A program made the position numbers and the translations under genes. DNA of 46,866 nt from Desulfuromonadales bacterium. Lineage in GTDB: Bacteria > Desulfobacterota > Desulfuromonadia > Desulfuromonadales > BM103. Numbering within the stretch: position 1 is the stretch's first letter; every line of letters begins with the position of its first letter. This document shows, in pieces, positions 38,565-46,866 of this stretch. The stretch covers positions 1 through 46,866 of the forward strand of contig JAMPXI010000006.1 in NCBI GenBank assembly GCA_023701265.1. Reading direction: 5' to 3'. The notes under the pieces were generated by a model. The model made no database searches and had not been told where the DNA came from. It worked only from the letters and a program-made list of their open reading frames with translations.

Positions 38565-39014
38565 TCAAGTACTCCCCGTGGCGGCAAGTTTTGCTTCCAG
38601 TTCGGCAACTTTCGCCTTGAGAGCTTTTTCGCGCTCGAAGGCAGCATTGGCATCACGCATGATCGAAGCCACGCCCAGCGGTTGCCCCTGAGCATCCTTG
38701 ATCATGACGATGGAAAAGGCGCAGGAAAACTGCCGGCCGTCGCGGTGCAGCGCCGGCACCGACAGCAAATCGGTGCCGTAGCGCGATTCCCCGGTCTTCA
38801 TGACCTCGAAGTAGCCGTCCCAGTGACGTTCGCGCAGCCGCTCGGGGATGATCAGGTCGAGGGACTGGCCGAGGGCCTCTGCCGCGCTGAAGCCAAAGAT
38901 CCGTTCGGCCCCCTGGTTCCACAGGCGGATGGTCCCCTCGCGATCGGAGTAGAGGACCGCGTCCGGTGACTGGCAGATGATATGTTCGTGAATGTCCTGG
39001 AGTGGCGTGGTCAT
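38565..39014 (-). CDS. Stand-alone PAS domain protein
   Basis: AVLYSDREGTIRLWNQGAERIFGFSAAEALGQSLDLIIPERLRERHWDGYFEVMKTGESRYG; C-terminal coiled coil. Confidence 0.88.
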   Translation of the reverse strand: MTTPLQDIHEHIICQSPDAVLYSDREGTIRLWNQGAERIFGFSAAEALGQSLDLIIPERLRERHWDGYFEVMKTGESRYGTDLLSVPALHRDGRQFSCAFSIVMIKDAQGQPLGVASIMRDANAAFEREKALKAKVAELEAKLAATGST

Positions 39015-39054
39015 GGGAATTCCTTTCAAATGGTCCGGCAGGGTTCCCTGCGGA

Positions 39055-40659
39055 TCAGGGGTTTTGCACGTAGGCGTGCTTGCGCGTGTAGAACCACCAG
39101 TTGAGGATCAGGCAGATCACGTAAAAGACGGCAAAGCCGTACAGGGCGTATTCCGGCGTGGTGGCCTTGATCTGCTCGCCGAACACCTGGGGGATGATGA
39201 AGGCGCCGTAGGCGGCCACCGCGGAGGTCCAGCCGAGCACCGGGCCGGCCTGCTCCTTGTCGAAGATGATGGCGATGGAGCGGAAGGTCGAGCCGTTGCC
39301 GACGCCGGACGCGGCAAACAGAATGATGAACAGGATCAGGAACGGCGTGAAATGCTCCTCGGGGGTGGCCGAGGAATAGGCGGCTTTCATATAATAGGCG
39401 CAGCCGAGCGCGGAAATGATCATGACCACCGACACCCACTGGGTGACGATGGCGCCGCCGAACTTGTCGGCGATCTTGCCGCCGACCGGGCGGATCAGGG
39501 CACCGATGAACGGCCCCATCCAGGCGTAGGTCAGGGCGCTGGGGCCGGCCGGGTTGAGGGTGGTGTGGATCATCGTTCCCCCCGATTCGATGTGGCAGTA
39601 GCCGAAGATGCACTGGATCGACAGGGCGAAGGCCGCCGAGTAGCCGATGAACGAGCCGAAGGTCATGGTGTAGATGACGGTCATGGCCCAGGTGTGTTTG
39701 TTGCCGAAGATCCGGTACTGGCGCTCGAGGTTGGCGCGCAGCGTCCCGGAGGTCAGGTACTTCATGCCATAGACGGTGGCGACGATGATCAGCGGCAGGA
39801 CGATCCACTTGCTGAGCAGGCCGAGGCCGACCGGCGGCGGCAGCAGCAGGTAGAGGCCGGCGGCGGCGGTGACGAATGAGATCGACAGCAGGCCGAGGAT
39901 CTTGGCGAAGCAGACCGGCGGGGCGCCGATATTGGGGGAGGCCGTGTCGGTGGTGATGTTGTTCATGCCGAACCAGCTGGCGAAGGCCAGCGGGATCAGC
40001 AGCACCAGCCAGACATAGCCGGCGTTATGGATGTAGGTCTCGGTGCCGGCGGGGATCTTGCCGATCAGCGTGCCACTGGCGCTGATCAGGGTCTTCGATT
40101 TTCCACCGAAGACCCCCATGGTCATCACCAGCGGGATCAGGATCTGCATGGTGGTGACGCCGAAATTGCCGAGGCCGGCATTCAAGCCGAGGGACGTCCC
40201 CTGCACCTTCTTGGGGAAGAAGAAGCTGATGTTCGACATCGACGAGGCGAAGTTGCCGCCGCCGATGCCGGAGAGCAGGGCCAGCAGGTAGTAGACCCCG
40301 ATCGGCGTGGCCGTATCCTGCAGGGCAATGCCGGTGCCGACCGCGGGGATCATCAGCATGGCGGTCGTCAGGAAGATGGTGTTGCGCCCCCCGGCAATGC
40401 GGATCAGGAACGAACTGGGGATGCGCAGCGTCGCCCCGGAGAGGCCGGCGATCGCCGAGATGGTGAACATCTCCGACTGGCTGAACGGGTAGCCGAGATT
40501 GAGCATCTGCACGGTGATGATGCTCCAGTACAGCCAGACGGCGAAGCCGCACAGCAGGCTGGGGATCGAGATCCACAGGTTGCGGGTGGCGATCCGCTTT
40601 CCCTCGCTCTGCCAGAACTGCTCGTCTTCCACGTTCCACTTATCGAGATTGGTTGGCAT
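39055..40659 (-). CDS. narK: NarK-type nitrate/nitrite MFS transporter (longer form)
   Basis: SGIGGGNFASSMSNISFFFPKKVQGTSLGLNAGLGNFGVTTMQ; GPFIGALIRPVGGKIADKFGGA. Confidence 0.92.
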   Translation of the reverse strand: MPTNLDKWNVEDEQFWQSEGKRIATRNLWISIPSLLCGFAVWLYWSIITVQMLNLGYPFSQSEMFTISAIAGLSGATLRIPSSFLIRIAGGRNTIFLTTAMLMIPAVGTGIALQDTATPIGVYYLLALLSGIGGGNFASSMSNISFFFPKKVQGTSLGLNAGLGNFGVTTMQILIPLVMTMGVFGGKSKTLISASGTLIGKIPAGTETYIHNAGYVWLVLLIPLAFASWFGMNNITTDTASPNIGAPPVCFAKILGLLSISFVTAAAGLYLLLPPPVGLGLLSKWIVLPLIIVATVYGMKYLTSGTLRANLERQYRIFGNKHTWAMTVIYTMTFGSFIGYSAAFALSIQCIFGYCHIESGGTMIHTTLNPAGPSALTYAWMGPFIGALIRPVGGKIADKFGGAIVTQWVSVVMIISALGCAYYMKAAYSSATPEEHFTPFLILFIILFAASGVGNGSTFRSIAIIFDKEQAGPVLGWTSAVAAYGAFIIPQVFGEQIKATTPEYALYGFAVFYVICLILNWWFYTRKHAYVQNP

Positions 40660-40702
40660 GGGCCATTCCTTTCGATGCTGATTTACCCGCCTTGGCAGAG
40701 GG

Positions 40703-42052
40703 TCATGCTCCCGGTCTGAACAGCCCCTTCATCTCCGTCTGCGACTCCAGTCCATCGGGCTGCGCGGTCCTGCTCCGTGCTTCCATTTCAGAGTCAGCTG
40801 CTTCCATGCCGGTTGAAGCGATCATCTTCAGCGTCTTCACCCCGCGGACCTCGGTGGTGTACATCCAGACCAGCGACCAGCAGGTCACCAGGAAGAGCAG
40901 CATGAAAATCGTGCTGTTGATCCCGGTGACATCGACCATCACCCCGAAGATGATCGGGAAGAGGAACCCTCCCAGCCCGCCGATCAGGCCGACAATCCCG
41001 GAGATCACGCCGATGTTGTGCGGATATTCGTCGCCGATGTACTTGAAGACCGAGGCCTTGCCGAACCCCCACGCGATACCGACCACAAAGAGCAGGGCGG
41101 TGAAGATCCAGACATTGAGCCCCAGGTCGAGGGTCGACTCACCGCGGATCGTCTTGAAGATGACCCGGTGCTGAGGGTAGGAGAGGAGGAAGAGGGCCGC
41201 CCAGGAGGTCCACATGACCCACCAGGTGACGGTATGCGCGCCGTACTTGTCCGACAGCCAGCCACCCAGGGCACGAATGACGCCGGAAGGGAGGACGAAG
41301 ATGGCGGCAATCAGCGCGGCGGTCTGGATGCCGAAGCCGTATTCGCTGATGTAATACTTGGTCATCCACAGCGACAGCGCCACGTAACCGCCGAAAACGA
41401 TGGAGTAGTATTGGCAGTACTTCCAGACGCGGATATCCTTGAGGGCGACGAGCTGGTCACGCATGGTCACCTGCCCGCTGACCTTGTGTTCCGGGTCGCT
41501 GTAAGTGAAAACCCAGAAGAGAATCACGGTCACCGCCATGGCCACGGCATAAACCTTGGGGACCGCCTGCCAGCCGTAGGTCACCACCAGGGTCGGGGCG
41601 ACGAACTTGGTCACCGCGGCGCCGGCGTTGCCGGCACCGAAGATCCCCATGGCGAACCCCTTGCGTTCCTTGCTGAACCAGCGACCGGTGTAGGAGATGC
41701 CGACCGAGAAGGCTCCGCCGGCGATGCCGACGAACAGGCCGAGGACCAGGAAGTGCCAGTATTTTGTGGCCGTGCTGATCAGCCAGATCGGGAGGATGGT
41801 GGAGAGCATCAGCAACGCGAAGACAATGCGGCCGCCGTATTTGTCGGTCCACATCCCCAGGGGGAGACGGATCAGCGAACCGGTGAGGATCGGGGTCGCC
41901 GCCAGCAGGCCGAACTGGGTATCGCTGAGTTGCAGGCCGGTCTTGATGGGGATGCCGATGATCGAGAACATCACCCACACCGCGAAGCAGACCGTGAACG
42001 ACAGCGTGTTCATGGACAGTACCGAAATCTGCTTGTGCAATTGGGTGGGCAT
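40703..42052 (-). CDS. narK: NarK-type nitrate/nitrite MFS transporter (second paralog)
   Basis: FVGIAGGAFSVGISYTGRWFSKERKGFAMGIFGAGNAGAAVTKFVAP nitrate signature-like. Confidence 0.92.
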   Translation of the reverse strand: MPTQLHKQISVLSMNTLSFTVCFAVWVMFSIIGIPIKTGLQLSDTQFGLLAATPILTGSLIRLPLGMWTDKYGGRIVFALLMLSTILPIWLISTATKYWHFLVLGLFVGIAGGAFSVGISYTGRWFSKERKGFAMGIFGAGNAGAAVTKFVAPTLVVTYGWQAVPKVYAVAMAVTVILFWVFTYSDPEHKVSGQVTMRDQLVALKDIRVWKYCQYYSIVFGGYVALSLWMTKYYISEYGFGIQTAALIAAIFVLPSGVIRALGGWLSDKYGAHTVTWWVMWTSWAALFLLSYPQHRVIFKTIRGESTLDLGLNVWIFTALLFVVGIAWGFGKASVFKYIGDEYPHNIGVISGIVGLIGGLGGFLFPIIFGVMVDVTGINSTIFMLLFLVTCWSLVWMYTTEVRGVKTLKMIASTGMEAADSEMEARSRTAQPDGLESQTEMKGLFRPGA

Positions 42053-42072
42053 GGAAAGCTCCTTTTATAGGG

Positions 42073-42108
42073 CCTATGGGACCTATGGGACTTATAAGAC
42101 CTATAAAG
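42073..42108. repeat. 9-bp degenerate tandem repeat
   Basis: CCTATGGGA CCTATGGGA CTTATAAGA CCTATAAAG between narI and the second narK gene. Confidence 0.75.
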
Positions 42109-42778
42109 AAGTTTTGCCGCGGTACCAGATCACCACCTGGTAGGGGCGCGCCAGGTAGCCGAGCGGCACGCTGAGCGCATGCACCAGCCGTGAGAAGGGG
42201 AGCAGCGCCACCAGCAGGAAGGCATTGAAGGCATGCACCTTGACCACCGTCGGCAGCACGGCGAGATACTGGACTTCGGGCTGGAAGGTCAGCAGGGAGC
42301 GCAGCCAGGGGGTGGCGGTGTGCACGTACCAGACCCCGCCCCAGCGCAGCGTGAAGGCGATGTAGACGCCGGTCGCCACTTGCAGCAGCAGCAGGCCCAG
42401 CACCAGCCAGTCGATTTTAGTGGTGACGGCAGCCAGCCGCGCATCGGTCAGGCGACGGGCCATCAGCAGCACGATGGCGATGACCGTGCACAGCCCCAGC
42501 GCCAGGCCGCTCACTTCCAGGAAGTAGAGCCGCACCGGGCGGCCGAGCAGTACCCCCCAGCCGGAAGGGAAGAGGACGGCCAAAAGATGCGCCAGCAGGA
42601 TCAGCAGGATGGCGTAATGCCAGGGAACCGAGCCCCAGAACAGTAGCCGGCTCTCCAGGAACTGCGAGGAATGGGACGACCAGGAGTAGCGGTCGATCAC
42701 GTACCGATAGCTGCCGACGGCTACGGCCAGGGCCACCGCCACATACGGGAAGACGCCGAACAGGATCAGGTCGGTCAT
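42101..42778 (-). CDS. narI: Respiratory nitrate reductase gamma subunit
   Basis: MTDLILFGVFPYVAVALAVAVGSYRYVIDRYSWSSHSSQFLESRLLFWGSVPWHYAILLILLAHLLAVLFP. Confidence 0.95.
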   Translation of the reverse strand: MTDLILFGVFPYVAVALAVAVGSYRYVIDRYSWSSHSSQFLESRLLFWGSVPWHYAILLILLAHLLAVLFPSGWGVLLGRPVRLYFLEVSGLALGLCTVIAIVLLMARRLTDARLAAVTTKIDWLVLGLLLLQVATGVYIAFTLRWGGVWYVHTATPWLRSLLTFQPEVQYLAVLPTVVKVHAFNAFLLVALLPFSRLVHALSVPLGYLARPYQVVIWYRGKTSL

Positions 42779-43350
42779 GGGCAACACTCCTTTGAGCGCG
42801 CTACAGAGAACGGTCTGGCGCCGTTGTCGACGCTCGCGACCAGAAAGATCCGCAGGGCCTTGAGCAGATCCACGTAGGGATGTTCCCCGTCGTCAAGCCC
42901 CTGCAGCAGCTTCTCCAGGGCGGGAAGCAGGCCGTCGCTGACCAGTTCCTCGCGGCAGTTGCGATCTTGCACCGTGCCGATGAAGCGCAGCATGGTGCTC
43001 AGGTGATCGGGCAACTCGCTGCCGGCCATGAAGCCGTGCTGGTTGTAAAGCTGCTGCAGCTTGATCAGGAACATGGTGCGCTGCTGGCTCTCGCCGCACA
43101 GCTGATAGCCGACATAGGGGTGGCAGGCCGGCTGCAGGTCGAAGGTTGCGGTGAAAATCTCTTCGACCCGCGCTGCCTCTTGCGCATCGAGAAAGTTGGT
43201 AAAGCCGAGCAAGGCGCCGCCGGCCTCCGGATAGTTCGTCCGCAGCAGATCGGAGCAGGCGGCCGCGACCTGCCGGCTATCCCTGTCGGGATAGCTGAGC
43301 AGATCGGCGAAGTGCCGGCAGAGGGTCTGGTGGACGGTGGCTGCGCACAT
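42775..43350 (-). CDS. narJ: Nitrate reductase molybdenum cofactor assembly chaperone
   Basis: FADLLSYPDRD...RVEEIFTATFDLQPACHPYVGYQLCGESQQRTMFLIKLQQLYNQHGF..SELPDHLSTMLRF; start at MCAATVHQ. Confidence 0.93.
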   Translation of the reverse strand: MCAATVHQTLCRHFADLLSYPDRDSRQVAAACSDLLRTNYPEAGGALLGFTNFLDAQEAARVEEIFTATFDLQPACHPYVGYQLCGESQQRTMFLIKLQQLYNQHGFMAGSELPDHLSTMLRFIGTVQDRNCREELVSDGLLPALEKLLQGLDDGEHPYVDLLKALRIFLVASVDNGARPFSVARSKECCP

Positions 43351-43352
43351 GC

Positions 43353-44840
43353 CTACCACCGCCGCTTCGGTGGGCGCCGGCTGCCGAAGCCCATTCCCTG
43401 CTTGTAGGCCTCGGGGTCCATGCCGGCCTCGACCGCCTGTTCGCGCAGCATCGGCGGCACCACGATGCGCTCCTTGATCCTGGTCAGGGCGGTCATCCGG
43501 TAGATCGCCTCGACCTGCGCGGCGCTCACCCCGGCAACGTCGCGGGCCTTGGCCGCCTCGGTTTCGGCCAGATCGCCGACGCTTACCTGCCGGCGCTGGA
43601 GACGCACCGCGATCAGCTTGCGGTAGACCGATTTGACTTCCTCGGCGTTGCCGCCGGCAAACAGCCCAGCCAGATACTGCACCGGCAGGCGTGCCTGCTC
43701 CAGGGAGGTGAAGAAGTCTTCGGCCAGCTTCTGTGTCCCCTGGTTCGGCTGCGACAGCACCGGCAGCAGCGGTGGCACATAGAAGAGCATCGGCAGGGTG
43801 CGGAACTCGGGGTGCAGAGGCAGGGCGATCCCCCACTCCTTGACGAACTTGTAGACCGGCGAACGCTGGGCCGCCTTGATCACCTGCTCGGCAACTCCCG
43901 ATTGGCGGGCCGCCGCGACGACTTGCGAATCGTGCGGATCGAGAATGATGGCGCGCTGGGCCGCCGCCAGTTCATGATCCTCGCGCAGGGCAACGTCCTT
44001 GATGCGGTCGGCGTCGTAGAGCAGCACGCCCAGGTAGCGAATCCGGCCGACGCAGGAGTGGAAGCAGGCCGGGGCGTCGCCCGCTTCCTGGCGCGGGAAG
44101 CAGAGGATGCACTTTTCCGACTTGCCGGTGTTCCAGCCGTAGTAGGTCTTCTTGTAGGGGCAGGCCGAAACACACATCCGCCAGCCGCGGCACTGGTCCT
44201 GGTTGATCAGGACGATGCCGTCCTCGCCGCGCTTGTAGATCGCCCCGGACGGGCAGCCGGCGACGCAGCCGGCATTGAGGCAGTGGTTGCAGATCCGTGG
44301 CAGGTGGAACATCACCATCTTCTCGATGGCGAACATCTGCGCCTGCTCCTCGCTGCTGAGCTGCACCACGCCCGGATCGTTGGCGGCGTAGACCTTCGAG
44401 CCGGAGAGGTCGTCGTCCCAGTTGGGGCCGGCCTCGATCTTCATCGGCTTGCCGCTGACCATGGAGATCGGCCGCGCGGTCGGCTGGTCGTTGCCGGCCG
44501 GAGCGCTGGTCAGGTCACCGTACTTGAAGGTGAACGGCTCGTAGTAATCGTCCATGGTCGGCAGCTTCGGGTTGTGAAAGATTTTCCCCAGCACCCCGCC
44601 ACGGCCGCCGATTCGCAATTGCAGGTCGTTTGCATCGCGTTCCCAGCCGCCCTGGTACTGCTCCTGGTCTTCCCATTTGGTCGGATAGCCGGTGCCCGGC
44701 TTGGTCTCGACGTTGTTCCACCACATGTATTCGGCGCCCTGGCGGTCGGTCCAGAGGTTCTTGCAGGCGATGCTGCAGGTGTGGCAGCCGATGCACTTGT
44801 CGAGATGGAAGACCGAGGCTATCTGTGCGCGTATGTTCAT
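43353..44840 (-). CDS. narH: Respiratory nitrate reductase beta subunit
   Basis: MNIRAQIASVFHLDKCIGCHTCSIACKNLWTDRQGAEYMWWNNVETKPGTGYPTKWEDQEQYQGGW; multiple Fe-S Cys clusters. Confidence 0.97.
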   Translation of the reverse strand: MNIRAQIASVFHLDKCIGCHTCSIACKNLWTDRQGAEYMWWNNVETKPGTGYPTKWEDQEQYQGGWERDANDLQLRIGGRGGVLGKIFHNPKLPTMDDYYEPFTFKYGDLTSAPAGNDQPTARPISMVSGKPMKIEAGPNWDDDLSGSKVYAANDPGVVQLSSEEQAQMFAIEKMVMFHLPRICNHCLNAGCVAGCPSGAIYKRGEDGIVLINQDQCRGWRMCVSACPYKKTYYGWNTGKSEKCILCFPRQEAGDAPACFHSCVGRIRYLGVLLYDADRIKDVALREDHELAAAQRAIILDPHDSQVVAAARQSGVAEQVIKAAQRSPVYKFVKEWGIALPLHPEFRTLPMLFYVPPLLPVLSQPNQGTQKLAEDFFTSLEQARLPVQYLAGLFAGGNAEEVKSVYRKLIAVRLQRRQVSVGDLAETEAAKARDVAGVSAAQVEAIYRMTALTRIKERIVVPPMLREQAVEAGMDPEAYKQGMGFGSRRPPKRRW

Positions 44841-44887
44841 GGATTGTCTCCTTACCCTCTTTCCTGCCCACGGATTTTGCCGTTTTT

Positions 44888-44938
44888 GTAGGGGCAGGTC
44901 TGTGACCTGCCCTGGGCGGGTTTGAAACCCGCCCCTAC
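44888..44938. repeat. GTAGGGG-bounded double-hairpin intergenic element, copy 2
   Basis: GTAGGGGCAGGTCTGTGACCTGCCCTGGGCGGGTTTGAAACCCGCCCCTAC; 8-bp outer inverted repeat around two hairpins. Confidence 0.75.
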
Positions 44939-44952
44939 ATATTCCAGAGGCC

Positions 44953-46866
44953 TCACCATTGCGGCTCCCCTTTGAGTTTGCGCACCATGATGTAGGTGTC
45001 GCGGTTGGCGCCGGTCGGTCCCCAGTAGTTCCAGCCGTAGGTGAACTGACCATAGCCGCCGAGCATCAGGTTCGGCTTGAGCCGGATCCGGTTGAGACTG
45101 TTGTGGCCGCCGGCCCGCTTGTTGCCGCGCAGCGGCGACTTGGGCACGCCGACCGTGCGTTCCGGTGAGTGGTAGAGGAAGGAGATGCCGCGCGGCAGGC
45201 GCGTGCTGACGATGGCCCGGGTGACCACCACGCCGTGGTCGTTGTAGACCTCGACCCAGTCGTTGTCGACTACGCCGATTTCAGCGGCATCCTGGTCGTT
45301 GAGCCAGAACGGGTGGCAGCCGCGCGACAGCGTCAGCATTCGGTGGTTGTCGCCGTAGGTGCTGTGAATACTCCACTTGCCGTGCGGGGTCAGGTAGTTG
45401 AGCATGATGCTCTGCCCATCATCCTTGGTCGCCAGGAAGTCCTGCAGGGTGCCGTGATCCGGCTTCGGCTTGTAGGTCGGCAGGTGCTCGCCGGCAGCGA
45501 TGTAGCCCTGGTGGTCGAGGTAGAAGTGCTGCCGTCCGGTCAGGGTCCGCCACGGCACCAGCTTCTCGACGTTGAGGCAATAGGCCGAGTAGGCGCGCCC
45601 GCCGGTCATCAGGCCGGTCCAGATCGGGCTGTTGAGCAGCCGGCGCGGCTGGGCGGCGAGGTCGGCGAAGGTCATGCGCACGCCGCGATGGGGTTCCGCC
45701 AGGTCGGTCAGCGGCAGGCCGACCTTCTTCTCCTCGGCGTGAAAGGCCCGCCAGGCGACTTCGCCGTTGGTCTCCGGCGCCAGGCGCAGGATCACGTTGG
45801 CGGCATCGGCGGCATTGGCCAGCGACGGATAGGTCTCGCCGCCCCAGCTCTCCGTCGGACTGTCGGTCATCAGCTCGTCGTAGAGATCGTCGACCGGGAA
45901 GATCAGCCCGTGGGCGCCGAGGCCGTTCTTGCGCACCTCCGGCCCGTAGGAGATGAAGCGGTTGTAGAGGTTGACGTAGTCACGTTCCACCACTACCAGT
46001 CCCGGCATGGTCTTGCCGGGGATCGGCGCGCACTCCCCCTTGCTCCAGTCCTTGATCTCGGGCTGGGCCATCTCGGCCGGGGTGTCGTGCTGCAGCGGCA
46101 CCGCGACGATCTCGCGCACCGGCTCCGGCAGATGGGTTACCGCCAGCTCGCTGACCTTCTTCGCCAGCGCCTTGAAGATGTCCCAGTCGCTCTTCGACTC
46201 CCAGCAGGGGGGGACGGCCTGCTGCAGGGGGTGGATGAAGGAGTGCATGTCGGTGCTGTTGAGGTCGTCCTTCTCGTACCAGGTGGCGGTCGGCAGGACG
46301 ATGTCCGAGTAGAGCGCCGAGGTGTCCATGCGGAAGTTGATGTCGACCACCAGGTCGAGCTTCCCCTGCGGCGCCTCCTTGCGCCAGACCACGTCCTTGA
46401 CGAATTCCTCGGCGGTTTCCGGGGCCACGCTGTTGGTGTGGGTGCCCAGGTAGTGCTTGAGGAAGTACTCGTGCCCCTTGGCGCTCGACATCAGGGCGTT
46501 GCCGCGCCAGATGATCCACAGCCGTGGCCAGTTCTCGGGGGCGTCCGGGTCCTCGACGGCGAATCGCATCTTCTTTTCGACCAGCTGCTTGACCGTCCAG
46601 TCGATGATCTCCTGGCTGCTGGCGGCCCCACTGGCCTCGGCCTGTTTCACGGCCTCGACCGGGCTGCGGTCGAACTGCGGATAGAAAGGGAGCCAGCCGT
46701 TGCGCACGGCGCGGATCTGGTGATCCATGGTATGCCCGGCGGTGATGGCGTTGCTCTCGGCCACCGGGTTGATCTTGGTCTCGTCGGTGGTGCGCTCGTA
46801 ACGCCATTGGTCGCTGTGCACGTAGTGGTAGGAGGGCGCATTCTGGAAGCGCGGCGGCTTCGACCA
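44953..46866 (-). CDS. narG: Respiratory nitrate reductase alpha subunit, C-terminal part (N-terminus beyond window)
   Basis: Frame stays open to the right edge ([24 protein letters not shown]...); [46 protein letters not shown]. Confidence 0.96.
   Translation of the reverse strand, partial: WSKPPRFQNAPSYHYVHSDQWRYERTTDETKINPVAESNAITAGHTMDHQIRAVRNGWLPFYPQFDRSPVEAVKQAEASGAASSQEIIDWTVKQLVEKKMRFAVEDPDAPENWPRLWIIWRGNALMSSAKGHEYFLKHYLGTHTNSVAPETAEEFVKDVVWRKEAPQGKLDLVVDINFRMDTSALYSDIVLPTATWYEKDDLNSTDMHSFIHPLQQAVPPCWESKSDWDIFKALAKKVSELAVTHLPEPVREIVAVPLQHDTPAEMAQPEIKDWSKGECAPIPGKTMPGLVVVERDYVNLYNRFISYGPEVRKNGLGAHGLIFPVDDLYDELMTDSPTESWGGETYPSLANAADAANVILRLAPETNGEVAWRAFHAEEKKVGLPLTDLAEPHRGVRMTFADLAAQPRRLLNSPIWTGLMTGGRAYSAYCLNVEKLVPWRTLTGRQHFYLDHQGYIAAGEHLPTYKPKPDHGTLQDFLATKDDGQSIMLNYLTPHGKWSIHSTYGDNHRMLTLSRGCHPFWLNDQDAAEIGVVDNDWVEVYNDHGVVVTRAIVSTRLPRGISFLYHSPERTVGVPKSPLRGNKRAGGHNSLNRIRLKPNLMLGGYGQFTYGWNYWGPTGANRDTYIMVRKLKGEPQW

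Noticed and set aside
41018-42070. 350 aa plus-strand ORF antisense to narK
   Set aside because: Asp/Glu/Gly/His-rich composition typical of antisense of membrane protein genes.
43812-44891. 359 aa plus-strand ORF antisense to narH
   Set aside because: Shadow ORF without motifs.

Overview
The window looks like a GC-rich chromosomal segment from a Desulfuromonadia/Geobacter-like bacterium. This is inferred from gene content, such as GSU3473-type small proteins, YgiQ, many c-di-GMP/two-component proteins and a nar operon. The accessory part is the first ~5.7 kb. It holds four consecutive 'mini-Rhs' genes plus the tail of a fifth toxin at the left edge. Each mini-Rhs protein is a signal peptide fused directly to one ~110-130 aa Rhs-associated core, followed by a different C-terminal toxin. 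Each gene is followed by a small, AT-richer putative immunity gene that in most cases overlaps or abuts it. One toxin is recognisably colicin E3-like (16S rRNase) and one looks ADP-ribosyltransferase/HYD1-like; the others are not named confidently. The modules lack the YD-repeat shell of a full Rhs protein, and all share the same signal-peptide/core junction. They therefore look like a dedicated short secreted toxin family rather than simple displaced Rhs tips, and this is the best candidate for an under-described system. The rest is mostly ordinary: gdhA, thermonuclease, larE, Rrf2 regulator, rsmE, PLP decarboxylase, MFS, ppgK, hisI/hisG, GGDEF/EAL and histidine kinase proteins, cspA, yceH, cvfB-like, yajD, ppnP, aarF/ubiB, ygiQ, a glycosyltransferase operon, queF, and narGHJI with two narK genes (narG runs off the right edge). 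Several intergenic structured repeats were found by eye: two GTAGGGG-bounded double hairpins, a 119-bp cruciform-like element, heptamer tandem repeats in inverted orientation, and a 9-bp tandem repeat. No tRNA, rRNA, CRISPR or intact transposon was recognised. All calls come from reading the sequence; no database search was possible.
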